Shown here: one piece after another, positions 16,314 to 26,571 of the stretch
Numbering within the stretch: position 1 is the first letter of the stretch
Layout of the letters: every line of letters begins with the position of its first letter
DNA from: Paenibacillus sp. FSL R5-0341
GTDB lineage: Bacteria; Bacillota; Bacilli; Paenibacillales; Paenibacillaceae
Direction of reading: 5' to 3'
DNA: 64,000 nt
NCBI RefSeq assembly: GCF_037975235.1
Contig: NZ_CP150241.1
Span: forward strand, 1,550,001-1,614,000
Notes under the pieces: generated by a model
The model's input: the letters and a program-made list of their open reading frames with translations, nothing else
Told to the model about the DNA's origin: nothing
The model's database searches: none
Translations under genes and position numbers: made by a program

Positions 16314-17420
16314 ATGCTGAAAATCGGCTCCCACGTGTCCTTTTCGGACAAGGGATTATTGAGTGCAACGAAGGAAGCGTCCTCGTACGGTTCCAGTTCG
16401 TTTATGATATATACGGGTGCACCACAGAATACGCGTCGCAAGCCCATTGAGTCCATGTATATTGAAGAAGGCAAGATTGCCATGCAAGAGGGTGGAATGG
16501 AAGATATCGTTGTCCATGCACCGTACATTATTAATCTTGGCTCGTACAAAGATAGCACGTTTAGACTGGCTGTAGATTTCCTGCAGGAAGAGATTCGTCG
16601 GACACATGCCATTGGTGTGAAAAACATCGTATTACATCCCGGCGCATTTACAGACAAAGATGCTCACTATGGGATCGGACGGATCGCAGAAGGGTTGAAT
16701 GAAGTGCTGGAGGGTGTGAAAGAGACGGATGTGAACATCGCTCTGGAGACCATGGCTGGCAAAGGTACGGAGATGGGTCGCAGTTTCGAAGAGATCGCCC
16801 AGATTATCGAGAAAGTAACATATAACGAGCGTCTGACTGTGTGTATGGATACATGTCACATTCATGATGCCGGATATGATATCGTTAATGATTTTGACGG
16901 TGTACTGGAACAATTCGATCGCACGGTAGGACTTGACCGCATTGCCGTAATGCATATTAATGATAGTAAGAATGCTGTGGGTGCGCACAAGGACCGTCAT
17001 ACACCGATTGGCTCTGGCTGGATCGGGTTTGAGGCGATTAACCGCATAGTGAACCATGAGAAGCTTCAAGGACGTCCATTTATTCTGGAGACACCTTGGA
17101 TTGGTAAAGAGGCCAAGACACAACGTCCAATGTATGAAGTGGAGATTGCGCTGCTGCGTGGGGATGTTGCCGGTCGATTCGGCCAGGAATTCCTGACAGA
17201 AGTAGAACAACTGCAACACTTTTTCAAAGCTAAAGAGATTGAGTCTCGTTCGTATATTCTGGATGTATGGACATTGCTCAAAAATGATGCCAAAGCCAAA
17301 AAGGCAGATCCGCGCGAGCCGCTGGAACGTCTCTATGACATGGTGACTGAAGCTGCACTGTTCCCGCATTTGAATGAAGAACAACTGAATCATCGCTTGA
17401 TCGCCTGGCTTGCGGGTTAA
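16314..17420 (+). CDS. nfo: Endonuclease IV-like AP endonuclease with C-terminal extension
   Basis: Class II AP endonuclease of the TIM-barrel Nfo family, which incises DNA 5' to abasic sites in base excision repair. Metal-ligand segments are visible: [50 protein letters not shown] and [14 protein letters not shown]. The core ends near residue 285, whereas the usual length is about 280-300; this protein runs to 368, adding about 75 mostly helical residues. The start at 16314 follows AAGGGGG. A short gap to purU suggests co-transcription, with no obvious functional link. Confidence 0.93.
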   Translation: MLKIGSHVSFSDKGLLSATKEASSYGSSSFMIYTGAPQNTRRKPIESMYIEEGKIAMQEGGMEDIVVHAPYIINLGSYKDSTFRLAVDFLQEEIRRTHAIGVKNIVLHPGAFTDKDAHYGIGRIAEGLNEVLEGVKETDVNIALETMAGKGTEMGRSFEEIAQIIEKVTYNERLTVCMDTCHIHDAGYDIVNDFDGVLEQFDRTVGLDRIAVMHINDSKNAVGAHKDRHTPIGSGWIGFEAINRIVNHEKLQGRPFILETPWIGKEAKTQRPMYEVEIALLRGDVAGRFGQEFLTEVEQLQHFFKAKEIESRSYILDVWTLLKNDAKAKKADPREPLERLYDMVTEAALFPHLNEEQLNHRLIAWLAG

Positions 17421-17463
17421 CCCCCGCAGGTCATGGCTTAATTGAAGGAGGAAGAATAACCCG

Positions 17464-18357
17464 ATGGAGATCCATGCTAAACAAGTACGCCCTGATTCTA
17501 AAAACCGCGCCGATCGTGCGCGCATGCTCATTTCCTGTCCGGATGGTCCAGGAATTGTTGCTGCCGTGTCTCATTTCCTGCACCAGCATGGTGCAAACAT
17601 TGTTCAGTCGGACCAATATACAATGGACCCCGCTGGCGGCATGTTCTTTATGCGAATCGAGTTCGATCTTCCGCAGTTGTTAATCAACCTGCCGAAACTG
17701 GAAGCCGATTTTGCAGAAGTGGCAAGCCGTTTCCAAATGGAATGGACGCTATCTGCGGTTAGCCGCAAAAAGAAACTTGCTATCTTTGTATCCAAAGAAG
17801 ATCACTGTCTGGTTGAATTGTTGTGGCAATGGCAGGCAGGCGACCTGGATGCAGATATTGCTCTTGTGGTCAGCAACCATCTGGACATGAAGGACTATGT
17901 AGAATCATTTGGCATTCCATATCATCATATTCCGGTTACAGCAGATACGAAAAAAGAAGCAGAACAGCGTCAACTGGACGTCATCGGCAATGATGTGGAT
18001 GTGATCATTCTGGCTCGTTACATGCAGATCATCTCTCCAATGTTCATCGAGCACTACCGTAATCGAATCATTAACATCCATCATTCATTCCTGCCAGCCT
18101 TCGTGGGTGGTAAACCATATGCGCAAGCGTACAACCGTGGTGTCAAAATTATCGGTGCGACAGCGCACTATGTTACGGAAGAACTGGATGGCGGCCCGAT
18201 TATTGAACAGGACGTGCAGCGTGTAAGCCACGGTGATGATGTAACCGAACTGAAACGTATTGGACGTACCATTGAGCGTGTTGTGCTAGCACGTGCCGTG
18301 AAATGGCATGTCGAAGATCGAGTTCTAGTTCATGAAAATAAAACCGTCGTATTTTAA
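17464..18357 (+). CDS. purU: Formyltetrahydrofolate deformylase
   Basis: PurU hydrolyses 10-formyl-THF to formate and THF, balancing one-carbon pools. The 297-residue protein has an N-terminal ACT domain (about 15-95, CPDGPGIVAAVSHFL) and a formyltransferase-type catalytic domain with the Asn/His pair in IINIHHSFLPAF and the Asp in EELDGGPIIEQD. Length fits the family. AAGGAGG lies about 11 nt before the ATG. It ends at a bidirectional terminator shared with the convergent YqhR-like gene. Confidence 0.95.
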   Translation: MEIHAKQVRPDSKNRADRARMLISCPDGPGIVAAVSHFLHQHGANIVQSDQYTMDPAGGMFFMRIEFDLPQLLINLPKLEADFAEVASRFQMEWTLSAVSRKKKLAIFVSKEDHCLVELLWQWQAGDLDADIALVVSNHLDMKDYVESFGIPYHHIPVTADTKKEAEQRQLDVIGNDVDVIILARYMQIISPMFIEHYRNRIINIHHSFLPAFVGGKPYAQAYNRGVKIIGATAHYVTEELDGGPIIEQDVQRVSHGDDVTELKRIGRTIERVVLARAVKWHVEDRVLVHENKTVVF

Positions 18358-18410
18358 GCTCATGCTTTAATACTGCGCAAGGTTGATTCGGAACCACGTA
18401 ATAGACTAAC

Positions 18411-18455
18411 AAAAAGGCGACCCCAATTCGTTTACGAAGTGGGAGTCGCTTTTTT
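18411..18455. terminator. Bidirectional terminator between purU and the YqhR-like gene
   Basis: AAAAAGGCGACCCC (18411-18424) opposes GGGAGTCGCTTTTTT (18441-18455); A- and T-runs flank the stem on both sides. The last codons of the minus-strand gene lie within the hairpin. Confidence 0.88.
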
Positions 18456-18908
18456 CGCATTCATATACTTTCCGCACAAGCCAAGCACAATACCAAACAG
18501 CAGATGTCCAATAACCCAGTAGAGGATGGCTGCCACATCGTACAGGTCTGGCACACGTGAAGATAGTTGAGAGAGTGGGATATAGAGTAGAGACGAAACA
18601 GCACCAAGCAAGATTCCTTTGAACATGGGGCGGCCTGACCGTTGTACCCACCACAAATAGAAGATGGCGATGGCAACGGACACGATTAGGTGTAAAGAAA
18701 ACTCAATGAACTCGGGTAAAGTTGGCGGAAGGCCAGGCACAAAATCGATATTCAGAAGCAGAGTATATACTTGTTCATCAGTGTAGGCCTGAATCATTTT
18801 AAGGAAAAATCCCAGGACAACTCCAGAGAGAATACCAGTTAAAATGCCGAATATCCAGGGTAATGAGTGTTTTACGGATGGGGATGGGTGAGCAGCAGGA
18901 TCTGTCAT
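18432..18908 (-). CDS. YqhR-like conserved membrane protein
   Basis: A 158-residue protein with four hydrophobic segments (about 17-40, 65-87, 94-112, 122-146), resembling the Bacillales YqhR family, whose function is unknown. The N-terminus is short and polar. A ribosome binding site (GGAGGTCGC) precedes the ATG at 18908. The 3' end is embedded in the terminator. Opposite it lies the 434-nt gap leading to transketolase. Confidence 0.7.
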   Translation of the reverse strand: MTDPAAHPSPSVKHSLPWIFGILTGILSGVVLGFFLKMIQAYTDEQVYTLLLNIDFVPGLPPTLPEFIEFSLHLIVSVAIAIFYLWWVQRSGRPMFKGILLGAVSSLLYIPLSQLSSRVPDLYDVAAILYWVIGHLLFGIVLGLCGKYMNAKKATPTS

Positions 18909-19186
18909 GATCGCGACCTCCTATGATTGACGCAAGTACATTTGAAAAGTAAACCACAGCGCAACTTTCGAATCCATCTTCAGGAATATTATATGTGAAT
19001 TACGGATGGATATCTAAAAAATGCATGGTTTTCGGCTTAGAGGTTATACTTCATGCGATGGATTTGCGAGGCTCCTTAAGTCTGCTTTTGGAATTTAGTA
19101 CCTTGTACAGTACGATTTTTGCTTGATAGACCAAGGATTATTCATCACAAACCACCGATTTTTCCCGAACTTCTAAAAGAAGGTTA

Positions 19187-19215
19187 TGGAAAAGCTTCAC
19201 GCCAAGTGATACAAT
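19187..19215 (+). promoter_or_regulatory. Candidate promoter for transketolase
   Basis: TGGAAA (19187-19192), 17 nt, TACAAT (19210-19215) preceded by TGA (extended -10). It lies in the 434-nt gap 18909-19342, which otherwise shows only a weak GTGAAT/ATTCAC hairpin in the leader and no ORF. Confidence 0.45.
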
Positions 19216-19342
19216 ACAAAAGTGAATAAGTCAAAATGAAACACTCAAGCGGATTCACTTATTGTGAAATTCGGTTTGCTTGGTTGATGAGAGGGATTCG
19301 CTTGCGCACCCGACTTATCTAAAGACATGAGGAGGACAAACC

Positions 19343-21385
19343 ATGACTGACAAGAACGAAGCGATTCAAAAAGACGAGAACACTACAATCGACAACCTGT
19401 CGATTACGACCCTACGTACTTTGGCGATTGATGCAATTGAGAAGGCAAATTCCGGACATCCGGGTATGCCTATGGGATCCGCTCCAATGGGGTACCAACT
19501 TTTTGCAAAAACGATGACTCATAACCCGGACCACCCAACTTGGGTTAACCGGGACCGTTTTGTCCTGTCTGCAGGACATGGTTCCATGTTGTTGTACAGC
19601 TTGCTGCACCTGAGCGGATATGATCTTCCAATGGAAGAGCTGAAACAGTTCCGTCAATGGGGAAGCAAAACTCCGGGTCACCCGGAATTCGGACATACTG
19701 CAGGTGTTGATGCAACAACCGGCCCACTGGGTCAAGGTATTGCAATGGCTGTAGGTATGGCGATGGCTGAAGCTCAACTGGGCGCAACATACAATAAAGA
19801 CAAATTCAACGTAGTTGACCACTACACTTACGCAATCTGTGGCGATGGTGACTTGATGGAAGGCGTATCTCATGAATCAGCTTCCCTGGCTGGACGTTTG
19901 CACCTGGGCAAACTGATCATGTTGTTCGACTCCAATGACATCACGTTGGATGGTAAATTGGATTTGTCTTCTTCCGAAAGCATCGCGAAGCGTTTTGAAG
20001 CTTATGGCTGGCAAGTGCTGCGCGTTGAAGATGGTAACGATTTGCCTGCAATCGAAAAAGCAATTCAGGAAGGTCAAGCAGATACTTTGCGTCCTACACT
20101 GATCGAAGTTAAAACGGTTATCGGTTACGGTAGCCCGAACAAACAAGGTAAAGGCGGCCACGGCGGTACTCACGGATCTCCACTGGGTGCAGACGAAGCT
20201 AAATTGACTAAAGAGTATTACAAATGGGTTTACGAAGAAAACTTCCACGTACCAGCTGAAGTTCGCGATCACTTTGCACAAGTGAAAGATCGTGGTATCT
20301 CTGCTAACAAAGCTTGGGACGAGAAATTTGCCGAGTACAAAAAAGCATTCCCTGAGCTGGCAGCTCAATTCGAAACAGCGATTAACGGCGACCTTCCAGA
20401 AGGTTGGGACCGTGATCTTCCTAAATATGCAGCAACAGACAAAGCTCTTTCCACTCGTGTAGCATCCGGTAACGCTCTGAACGGTCTGGCGCACAACGTG
20501 CCACAACTGACAGGTGGATCTGCTGACTTGGAAAGCTCCACAATGACTCATTTGAACAACCTGGAGAACTTCACACCTGAAGATTACTCCGGTCGTAACA
20601 TCTACTTCGGTATCCGTGAATTCGGTATGGCTGGAGCAATGAACGGTATGGCACTGCACAGCGGTGTGAAAGTATTCGGAGGTACGTTCTTCGTATTTAC
20701 CGATTACCTGCGTCCGGCTGTTCGTCTGGCTGCCCTGATGGGATTGCCTGTAACGTATGTTCTGACTCACGACAGTATCGCTGTTGGTGAAGATGGTCCT
20801 ACGCACGAACCGATCGAGCAATTGGCATCCCTGCGTATCATTCCTAACCTGACGGTTATTCGTCCGGCTGATGGTAATGAAACTTCAGCTGCTTGGGCTT
20901 ATGCGCTTGAGAACAAGAGCAACCCGGTTGCACTCGTACTCACTCGTCAAAATCTGCCGATCCTCGAAGGTACCGTTGAAGGTTCACGTGAGAACGTGAA
21001 ACGTGGTGCTTATGTTGTCTCTGATGCAAAAGATGGCAAAGCGGTAGCACAAATCATCGCTACAGGTTCTGAAGTGCAATTGGCTGTAAAAGCTCAAGCA
21101 GCACTTGCAGAACAAGGCATCCAAGTTCGCGTAATCAGCATGCCGAGCTGGGATCTGTTCGAGAAACAAGACAAAGCTTACAGAGAGTCCGTTCTTCTTC
21201 CGGATGTTAAAGCTCGTCTTGCGATTGAAATGGCTTATCCAATGGGCTGGGAGAAATATGTTGGAGATCAAGGTGACATTCTCGGAATCAGCACATTCGG
21301 TGCTTCCGCGCCTGGCGACCGTGTTATCCAGGAGTATGGCTTTACAGTGGACAACGTGGTTAGCCGCGTAAAAGCATTGCTGTAA
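19343..21385 (+). CDS. tkt: Transketolase
   Basis: Thiamine-diphosphate enzyme of the non-oxidative pentose phosphate pathway, transferring two-carbon ketol units. At 680 residues it is full length: TPP-binding GDGDLMEG with the downstream Asn (SNDITLDG), the pyrimidine-domain [13 protein letters not shown], and the conserved [21 protein letters not shown] precedes the ATG at 19343. Codon use is strongly biased, as in highly expressed genes. It is followed by ppnP and pgi in the same direction. Confidence 0.97.
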   Translation: MTDKNEAIQKDENTTIDNLSITTLRTLAIDAIEKANSGHPGMPMGSAPMGYQLFAKTMTHNPDHPTWVNRDRFVLSAGHGSMLLYSLLHLSGYDLPMEELKQFRQWGSKTPGHPEFGHTAGVDATTGPLGQGIAMAVGMAMAEAQLGATYNKDKFNVVDHYTYAICGDGDLMEGVSHESASLAGRLHLGKLIMLFDSNDITLDGKLDLSSSESIAKRFEAYGWQVLRVEDGNDLPAIEKAIQEGQADTLRPTLIEVKTVIGYGSPNKQGKGGHGGTHGSPLGADEAKLTKEYYKWVYEENFHVPAEVRDHFAQVKDRGISANKAWDEKFAEYKKAFPELAAQFETAINGDLPEGWDRDLPKYAATDKALSTRVASGNALNGLAHNVPQLTGGSADLESSTMTHLNNLENFTPEDYSGRNIYFGIREFGMAGAMNGMALHSGVKVFGGTFFVFTDYLRPAVRLAALMGLPVTYVLTHDSIAVGEDGPTHEPIEQLASLRIIPNLTVIRPADGNETSAAWAYALENKSNPVALVLTRQNLPILEGTVEGSRENVKRGAYVVSDAKDGKAVAQIIATGSEVQLAVKAQAALAEQGIQVRVISMPSWDLFEKQDKAYRESVLLPDVKARLAIEMAYPMGWEKYVGDQGDILGISTFGASAPGDRVIQEYGFTVDNVVSRVKALL

Positions 21386-21534
21386 TAGCTTCATAAGCGC
21401 TGCTATGGTCGCGAGAGCTTCATGCTCTCCTGATCCATGGCAGTAAGTTATTTCCGCAGAGATGGGCGGTGACTGGTTATCGCCCTGATCTGTTTTGCCT
21501 TTTGTTTTCATTAACTTCAGGGGAGCGGGTACGC

Positions 21535-21852
21535 ATGTCACAATTCGATCAAGTCAGTGTAGTGAAAGAGGCCAACATTTATTATGATGGTCAGGTAACC
21601 AGCAGAACGGTTATTTTGGGGGATGGCAGCAAAGTGACTCTGGGCATCATGCTTCCAGGCAGTTATGAATTCGGTACGGATTCCCGTGAAATTATGGAGA
21701 TTCTGTCCGGAGATCTGAAAGTATTGCTTCCCGGAGAAGAAGAGTGGCAAGAGATTCAAGGTCAAGCTACGTTCCACGTGCCTGCCGAATCCAAATTCAA
21801 ACTGGAGATACGCAGCGTTACTGACTACGTCTGCTCGTACCCGGCGGAATAA
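21535..21852 (+). CDS. ppnP: Pyrimidine/purine nucleoside phosphorylase (PpnP/YaiE family)
   Basis: A 105-residue single-domain cupin matching the PpnP (formerly YaiE, DUF1255) family, which phosphorolyses several nucleosides to free base and ribose-1-phosphate. The conserved pieces SRTVILGDGSKVTLGIMLPG, EIMEILSG and HVPAESKFKLE are present. The ATG at 21535 follows AGGGGAG. Lying between transketolase and Pgi, it could feed pentose phosphate into the same pathway (inference). A terminator follows. Confidence 0.9.
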   Translation: MSQFDQVSVVKEANIYYDGQVTSRTVILGDGSKVTLGIMLPGSYEFGTDSREIMEILSGDLKVLLPGEEEWQEIQGQATFHVPAESKFKLEIRSVTDYVCSYPAE

Positions 21853-21858
21853 CATAAG

Positions 21859-21904
21859 AAGGGTAAGCAGAACCGCAACCCGCGGATTCGGTTTACCCTT
21901 TTTG
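21859..21904 (+). terminator. Rho-independent terminator after ppnP
   Basis: AAGGGTAA (21859-21866) pairs with TTACCCTT (21893-21900), with inner GAACCGC/GCGG pairing, followed by TTT. Confidence 0.85.
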
Positions 21905-22037
21905 CTTCTTGAATTCCAACGACAAAGTTCGAGCGCCAAGCTTGTCAGCCCCGTGGATTTGAAGTATCCTTAAGGCAAGTTGTTTAGAATGGAATACGCG
22001 GAAATAATATAACCGAAATCAGGAGGTTTTTGAGATC

Positions 22038-23393
22038 ATGGCAAAAAAAGTGACATTTGACTATAGCACGGCATTGCAATTTGTAAATCAGCACGAAGTG
22101 GACTATTTCGCAGAACCGATTCGTCTCGCTCACGAGCAGCTTCACAACGGAACAGGAACAGGCTCCGATTATCTGGGCTGGATTGACCTGCCGACGGCTT
22201 ATGACAAAGAAGAGTTCGCACGCATTCAAAAAGCAGCTGCCAAAATCCAAAGCGACTCCGAAGTACTGATTGTTATCGGTATCGGTGGATCATATCTGGG
22301 TGCACGTGCAGCGATTGAGATGCTGACTCACTCTTTCTATAACAATTTGCCAAAAGACAAACGCAAAACGCCTGAAATCTATTTTGCAGGAAACAATATC
22401 AGTTCCACATATGTAACTCATTTGCTGGATCTGGTTGAAGGCAAAGATTTCTCCGTCAACGTCATCTCCAAATCCGGTACAACAACAGAGCCTGCAATTG
22501 CTTTCCGTATCTTCCGTGCAGCACTGGAAGAGAAATATGGTAAAGAAGAAGCACGCAAACGCATCTATGCTACAACAGATAAAGCGCGCGGTGCACTGAA
22601 AGAACTGGCCAATGCAGAAGGATACGAGTCTTTCATTATCCCGGATGATGTTGGTGGACGTTACTCCGTTCTGACAGCTGTAGGTTTGCTGCCAATCGCG
22701 GCAGCTGGTATCAGCATCGAAGAAATGATGCAAGGTGCGGCTGACGCATCCAAAGAATACAGCAACCCGAACGTAGCTGAGAACGAAGCATATCAATATG
22801 CAGCTGTTCGTAACGCATTGTATCGCAAAGGCAAAGGTACGGAGATCCTTGTAAACTATGAGCCATCCTTGCACTTCGTATCCGAGTGGTGGAAACAATT
22901 GTTCGGAGAGAGCGAAGGTAAAGACTACAAAGGGATCTATCCTGCATCTGTTGATTTCTCTACTGACTTGCACTCCATGGGTCAATTCATCCAGGAAGGT
23001 AGCCGGAATATCTTCGAAACTGTTATCCAGGTTACTGAAGTTGCGGAGCATATCTCAATCAAATCCGATCCAGACGATCTGGATGGTTTGAACTTCCTTG
23101 AAGGCAAAACTATGGACTTTGTTAATAAAAAAGCGTTCCAAGGAACACTGCTAGCACATACGGATGGTCAAGTACCAAACTTGATTGTGAACATTCCAGA
23201 TATGACTCCATATTCTTTCGGATATCTGGTATACTTCTTTGAAAAAGCATGCGGCATCAGTGGCTACCTGCTGGGCGTCAATCCGTTTGACCAACCAGGT
23301 GTAGAAGCTTACAAGAAAAATATGTTCGCATTGTTGGGCAAACCAGGCTTTGAAGAAGAGAAAGCAGCGCTCGAAGCGAGACTTTCCGAATAA
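22038..23393 (+). CDS. pgi: Glucose-6-phosphate isomerase
   Basis: Interconverts glucose-6-phosphate and fructose-6-phosphate. The 451-residue length matches the short bacillary form. Sugar-phosphate binding motifs [14 protein letters not shown] and [14 protein letters not shown] are intact, and SMGQFIQEG and the C-terminal KKAFQGT with catalytic Lys are present. AGGAGG lies 12 nt before the ATG. Codon use resembles transketolase. Confidence 0.97.
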   Translation: MAKKVTFDYSTALQFVNQHEVDYFAEPIRLAHEQLHNGTGTGSDYLGWIDLPTAYDKEEFARIQKAAAKIQSDSEVLIVIGIGGSYLGARAAIEMLTHSFYNNLPKDKRKTPEIYFAGNNISSTYVTHLLDLVEGKDFSVNVISKSGTTTEPAIAFRIFRAALEEKYGKEEARKRIYATTDKARGALKELANAEGYESFIIPDDVGGRYSVLTAVGLLPIAAAGISIEEMMQGAADASKEYSNPNVAENEAYQYAAVRNALYRKGKGTEILVNYEPSLHFVSEWWKQLFGESEGKDYKGIYPASVDFSTDLHSMGQFIQEGSRNIFETVIQVTEVAEHISIKSDPDDLDGLNFLEGKTMDFVNKKAFQGTLLAHTDGQVPNLIVNIPDMTPYSFGYLVYFFEKACGISGYLLGVNPFDQPGVEAYKKNMFALLGKPGFEEEKAALEARLSE

Positions 23394-23533
23394 TTCATCG
23401 GTCTGCTCATATAGTTAAATAAGGTAATGTAACTCTATCCGGGAATCACTGTTTGTGTAAGATGCAGGATTCCCAGATGTAGATAACCAGGGCAGTTCGT
23501 CCGCGTTCGCGCGGGGAACTGCTTTCTTGCAAA

Positions 23534-24208
23534 ATGGAGTTGGACTCAGGAAAAGATCAGAAAGTTGGATTTGGAATGATTGAACGTTATCGCACGGTTC
23601 GAGGACCGGGCAATCTGGAAATTGTAATCAAGAAGTCGCGATTTATCGGTCATATTATGCCGGTCACGACAGAGGAAGAGGCGGTTGCCTTTATCGATGA
23701 GATCAAGAAAAAACATTGGAATGCGACTCATAACTGCTCTGCGTACATGATTGGGGAGCGCGATGAGATCCAGAAGCAATCCGATGACGGGGAACCAAGC
23801 GGAACAGCAGGGAAACCCATTCTTGAAGTGATCAAAAATCAGAAATTAAAAAATGTAGCAATTGTGGTTACGCGATACTTCGGGGGAATTATGCTTGGAG
23901 CTGGTGGGTTAATTCGTGCTTATACGGATGGAGCTGTAGCAGCCATTGAAGCAGGAGAAGCCATTACCAACGTGCTGCATCGTGAAGTGTTTGTTGAACT
24001 GGATTATACGTGGCTGGGTAAAGTGGAAAATGAGTTAAGGAGCCGGGAAGTCCGTACAGGTGAAACTGGATTCACCGATAAGGTTACGTTGACTTGTCTT
24101 CCGCCGGATAGTGAAACCGAGGCTTTTGTAGCCTGGATCACGGATTTGACGCAAGGGCAATCCCGGATCACGGAGGGACAGCGGCTTTATTTTATTGAAG
24201 GGGAATAA
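23534..24208 (+). CDS. YigZ/IMPACT family protein
   Basis: A 224-residue protein (210 if started at ATG 23576) of the YigZ/YvyE family. The N-terminal UPF0029 domain shows KKSRFIGHIMPV, NCSAYMIG and DDGEPSGTAGKP; VTRYFGGIMLGAGGLIRAY is the family hallmark. Eukaryotic IMPACT regulates Gcn2, but the bacterial role is uncertain. The start is ambiguous: ATG 23534 has only a distant GGGGAA; ATG 23576 (MIERYRTVRG) matches the usual family N-terminus but has a weak site. A TetR gene begins 5 nt after the stop, suggesting an operon. Confidence 0.9.
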   Translation: MELDSGKDQKVGFGMIERYRTVRGPGNLEIVIKKSRFIGHIMPVTTEEEAVAFIDEIKKKHWNATHNCSAYMIGERDEIQKQSDDGEPSGTAGKPILEVIKNQKLKNVAIVVTRYFGGIMLGAGGLIRAYTDGAVAAIEAGEAITNVLHREVFVELDYTWLGKVENELRSREVRTGETGFTDKVTLTCLPPDSETEAFVAWITDLTQGQSRITEGQRLYFIEGE

Positions 24209-24213
24209 AATAT

Positions 24214-24816
24214 ATGGCTAGAAGAGCAGTCGAACAGGAGTTGTCGAGGGAGCGGATACTGGAGGCGGCGAGGCACCTTTTTATTACCAAAGGATACCGC
24301 GCCATTTCGATGCGAAGCATCGGCCAGCATCTGGGCTATAGTCATGGGTCGCTGTATTATCACTTTAAGGAAAAGGCAGAGCTGTTCTATGCCATCGTGG
24401 TTGAAGATTTTAATCATCTGGGGCATTTACTGCTGCAAGCTATGGTCAGGCCGGTTCGTGATGATGTGAGCAAGGTAGAGCACATTATGATGGAGTTTAT
24501 TCGCTTTGGTCTGGAGAACCCATACCAATACGAAATTATGTTTATGATCAGGGACGAAGAACTGTTGTCCTATTGTCGTACCGAACAGGGACGCTGCTTC
24601 GAATTGTTCGCATCGATTATAAGACAATATATGAATGAAGAGAACTGTACGGAAGAAGACATTCAAAGGGTACCGCGTACGCTATTTTTGGCTATGCACG
24701 GATTCATTTCTTATTACATTCAGGACCGTTTAACGTTTGTGGAGATTGAATCGTCTGCGCTGTCTCATGTCAAAGTGCTGTGCCGCAATCTGGGTCAGCA
24801 GCCTGGCGTCCAATAA
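24214..24816 (+). CDS. TetR/AcrR family transcriptional regulator
   Basis: A 200-residue regulator with an N-terminal HTH (about 13-55: ILEAARHLFITKGY, then SMRSIGQHLGYSHGSLYYHF) and a helical ligand-binding domain. The ligand is unknown. It starts 5 nt after the YigZ-like gene and is probably co-transcribed with it, so it may control that transcript or an unlinked target. The C-terminal half has no informative motif. Confidence 0.92.
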   Translation: MARRAVEQELSRERILEAARHLFITKGYRAISMRSIGQHLGYSHGSLYYHFKEKAELFYAIVVEDFNHLGHLLLQAMVRPVRDDVSKVEHIMMEFIRFGLENPYQYEIMFMIRDEELLSYCRTEQGRCFELFASIIRQYMNEENCTEEDIQRVPRTLFLAMHGFISYYIQDRLTFVEIESSALSHVKVLCRNLGQQPGVQ

Positions 24817-24908
24817 TGGCGCTATTGTTGCACCCCTACACTTCAGGGCGGTGATTTGTCATAACTTTAATTCTTTATAACGTTGTCTCGCGAAAGTTAG
24901 TATGCGCC

Positions 24909-24959
24909 AAAAAACAAGTCAGGCGGCTCCGACCCGAAATGAGGGTGGACCGCCTGTTT
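24909..24959. terminator. Hairpin terminator for the minus-strand YjbQ-like gene
   Basis: CAGGCGG (24920-24926) pairs with CCGCCTG (24950-24956), with an inner CCC/GGG stem. The A-run at 24909-24915 gives a U-run on the minus strand. TTT on the plus side allows weak bidirectional use. Confidence 0.75.
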
Positions 24960-25006
24960 GTGTTTGCAAAAATGGTGGAGTTGGTGACAGGCCTATTGGG
25001 ACGAAT

Positions 25007-25408
25007 CTAACCTTCCATGATTTTGAGAAGGTATTCCCGCTCACGGGGGCCATCGAATTCGCAAAAGTAAATGCCTTACCATCGGCCAAGCAGCAGTCTG
25101 CCTTCATGAATAATTACCGTCTGTGATGGCCCTGTTGTGATGGATTTGAGATGAGAGGCTGTATTACCTTCGGCATGTCGATATTCGGGATGCTCCCAGG
25201 GATACACTTCGTCCAAGCGCAACAATACATCGTGTTTCACATCCGGGTCTGCATTTTCGTTGATGGCGATACCTGCCGTCGTATGTGGACAGTAGATAAG
25301 CACCGTCCCATTCTGGACCCCGCTACTCTGGACAACCTGCTTCACGTCCCATGTGATATCCTTCATTTCATCTCGTGTGGACGTGGATATATTCTTCGTA
25401 TATAACAT
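25007..25408 (-). pseudogene. YjbQ/UPF0047 family gene interrupted by one in-frame TAA
   Basis: Reading from ATG 25408, the frame gives 110 residues of a UPF0047/YjbQ protein (YCPHTTAGIAINENADPDV, EHPEYRHAEGNTASHLKS, HEGRLLLGRW) and stops at TAA (25078-25076). Without any frame change the next codons read GIYFCEFDGPREREYLLKI and end at TAG (25009-25007). Family members carry WQGIYFCEFDGPR at this point, so the TAA replaces a Gln codon (CAA or CAG to TAA). Total length with the stop ignored is about 133, normal for the family. Some members have been assigned a thiamine-phosphate synthase activity. This may be a recent nonsense mutation, a sequencing error, or readthrough. Confidence 0.85.
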
Positions 25409-25503
25409 GCTAGATCGCTCCTTATCATCTCTGTTCTTACCCTCGATTGTACCTTAACCACTACATACCAAACAAACCACATATGCAAGGTAAAAGAGCA
25501 AAT

Positions 25504-25540
25504 CGCATGATAACGGAGAGGACAGAAATAACCTGAAGTG
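25504..25540 (+). repeat. Dispersed repeat family A, truncated copy
   Basis: ATAACGGAGAGGACAG and AAATAACCTGAAG match the first part of the longer copies at 12582-12610 and 42078-42112. The similarity is lost after about 25540. It lies just before the sulfate operon promoter. Confidence 0.6.
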
Positions 25541-25590
25541 ATATTTAGTAATCGATCTCATATGTGCCCCAATTTTATTCAATAAAAGCA

Positions 25591-25620
25591 TTGACGATTA
25601 GCACTGCAAACTGGTAAAGT
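25591..25620 (+). promoter_or_regulatory. Sigma-A promoter of the sulfate transporter operon
   Basis: TTGACG (25591-25596), 18-nt spacer, TAAAGT (25615-25620). A leader of about 130 nt follows, with a CCGG/CCGG hairpin (about 25718-25736) just before GGAGGG. No S-box or T-box signature was found in the leader. Confidence 0.6.
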
Positions 25621-25755
25621 ATCAGAAAAGCAAAACCAAGTAGACTAATGGGAATAATATTAAAGCAATATCATCCAACTTAGGAAAAATGTCGTATTGA
25701 AGCCAGGAAGACTGCCGACCGGAGCTAAAGCCGGAGGCTGGGAGGGAACGCAGCA

Positions 25756-26571
25756 ATGAATACCGTTCTTCGTCATAAGGGATGGACTTGGGGATTTCGC
25801 AGTACCGTATTGTTATATTTTATCGTACTTATTGTACTTCCAATCATCGGTGTGTACGTCAATTCCTTCTCCGAAGGATGGAGCAACTTTGTTCAGAGCA
25901 TTATGGACCCCATCGCGTGGAAAGCCGTACTGCTGACCATTCGACTGGCTGTGATTGCCACGCTGATTAATGTAGTTCTGGGCACGATGATTGCCTGGGT
26001 GTTGACAAGGTATCGCTTTGTGGGCCGATCGTTTCTTAACAGTCTGGTTGATCTCCCGTTTGCACTGCCAACAGCGGTGGGCGGCTTGATGATTATGCTG
26101 CTTTTGGGTCCGGTCAGTGCCATCGGGAAACTGGCTGAATCCATGGGATTTGAGATTGTGTTTCATCAGCCCGCCATTGTTATCGCGATGACCTTTGTCA
26201 CGTTTCCGTTTGTTATCCGCGCAGTGCAGCCTTTGCTGGAAGAAATCGATCCTTCCGAGGAAGAGGCCTCGTACACGATGGGGGCATCCAAGGCTCGCAC
26301 GTTCATGCAGGTTATTCTGCCGTCCATGGCACCTGGCATGATCAGTGGAGGGATGCTCGCTTTCTCCAGAGGACTGGCTGAATTCGGGGCTGTTGTGCTG
26401 GTGGCTGGTAACATTCCAGGAAGAACACTGACCGCTTCCGTATTTATCTACGGGGAGATTGAAAGTGATAATCCAACGGGGGCCGCTGCTGTATCCGTGT
26501 TGCTCCTGACGCTCTCCTTCCTGATCCTCTGGCTGATCAATCTGGTGCAGATGCGGGGGAGAAGACGATGA
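25756..26571 (+). CDS. cysT: Sulfate ABC transporter permease CysT
   Basis: A 271-residue permease with six predicted membrane helices and the ABC permease coupling segment EEASYTMGASKARTFMQVILP (EAA-type loop). Similarity of the LPFALPTAVGG segment and operon order identify it as CysT/CysU, one half of the CysTW channel that moves sulfate or thiosulfate across the membrane. GGAGGG lies 9 nt upstream of the ATG. It overlaps cysW by 4 nt (ATGA). Confidence 0.93.
   Translation: MNTVLRHKGWTWGFRSTVLLYFIVLIVLPIIGVYVNSFSEGWSNFVQSIMDPIAWKAVLLTIRLAVIATLINVVLGTMIAWVLTRYRFVGRSFLNSLVDLPFALPTAVGGLMIMLLLGPVSAIGKLAESMGFEIVFHQPAIVIAMTFVTFPFVIRAVQPLLEEIDPSEEEASYTMGASKARTFMQVILPSMAPGMISGGMLAFSRGLAEFGAVVLVAGNIPGRTLTASVFIYGEIESDNPTGAAAVSVLLLTLSFLILWLINLVQMRGRRR

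Noticed and set aside
24902-25126. Plus-strand ORF of 74 codons
   Set aside because: It lies over the terminator hairpin and the antisense of the conserved YjbQ end; no ribosome binding site and no protein-like composition.
25645-25670. CymR-like operator (GGGAATAATATTA) after the sulfate promoter
   Set aside because: Only a loose resemblance to GGAAT-containing cysteine-regulon sites; no second half-site is clear enough to claim it.
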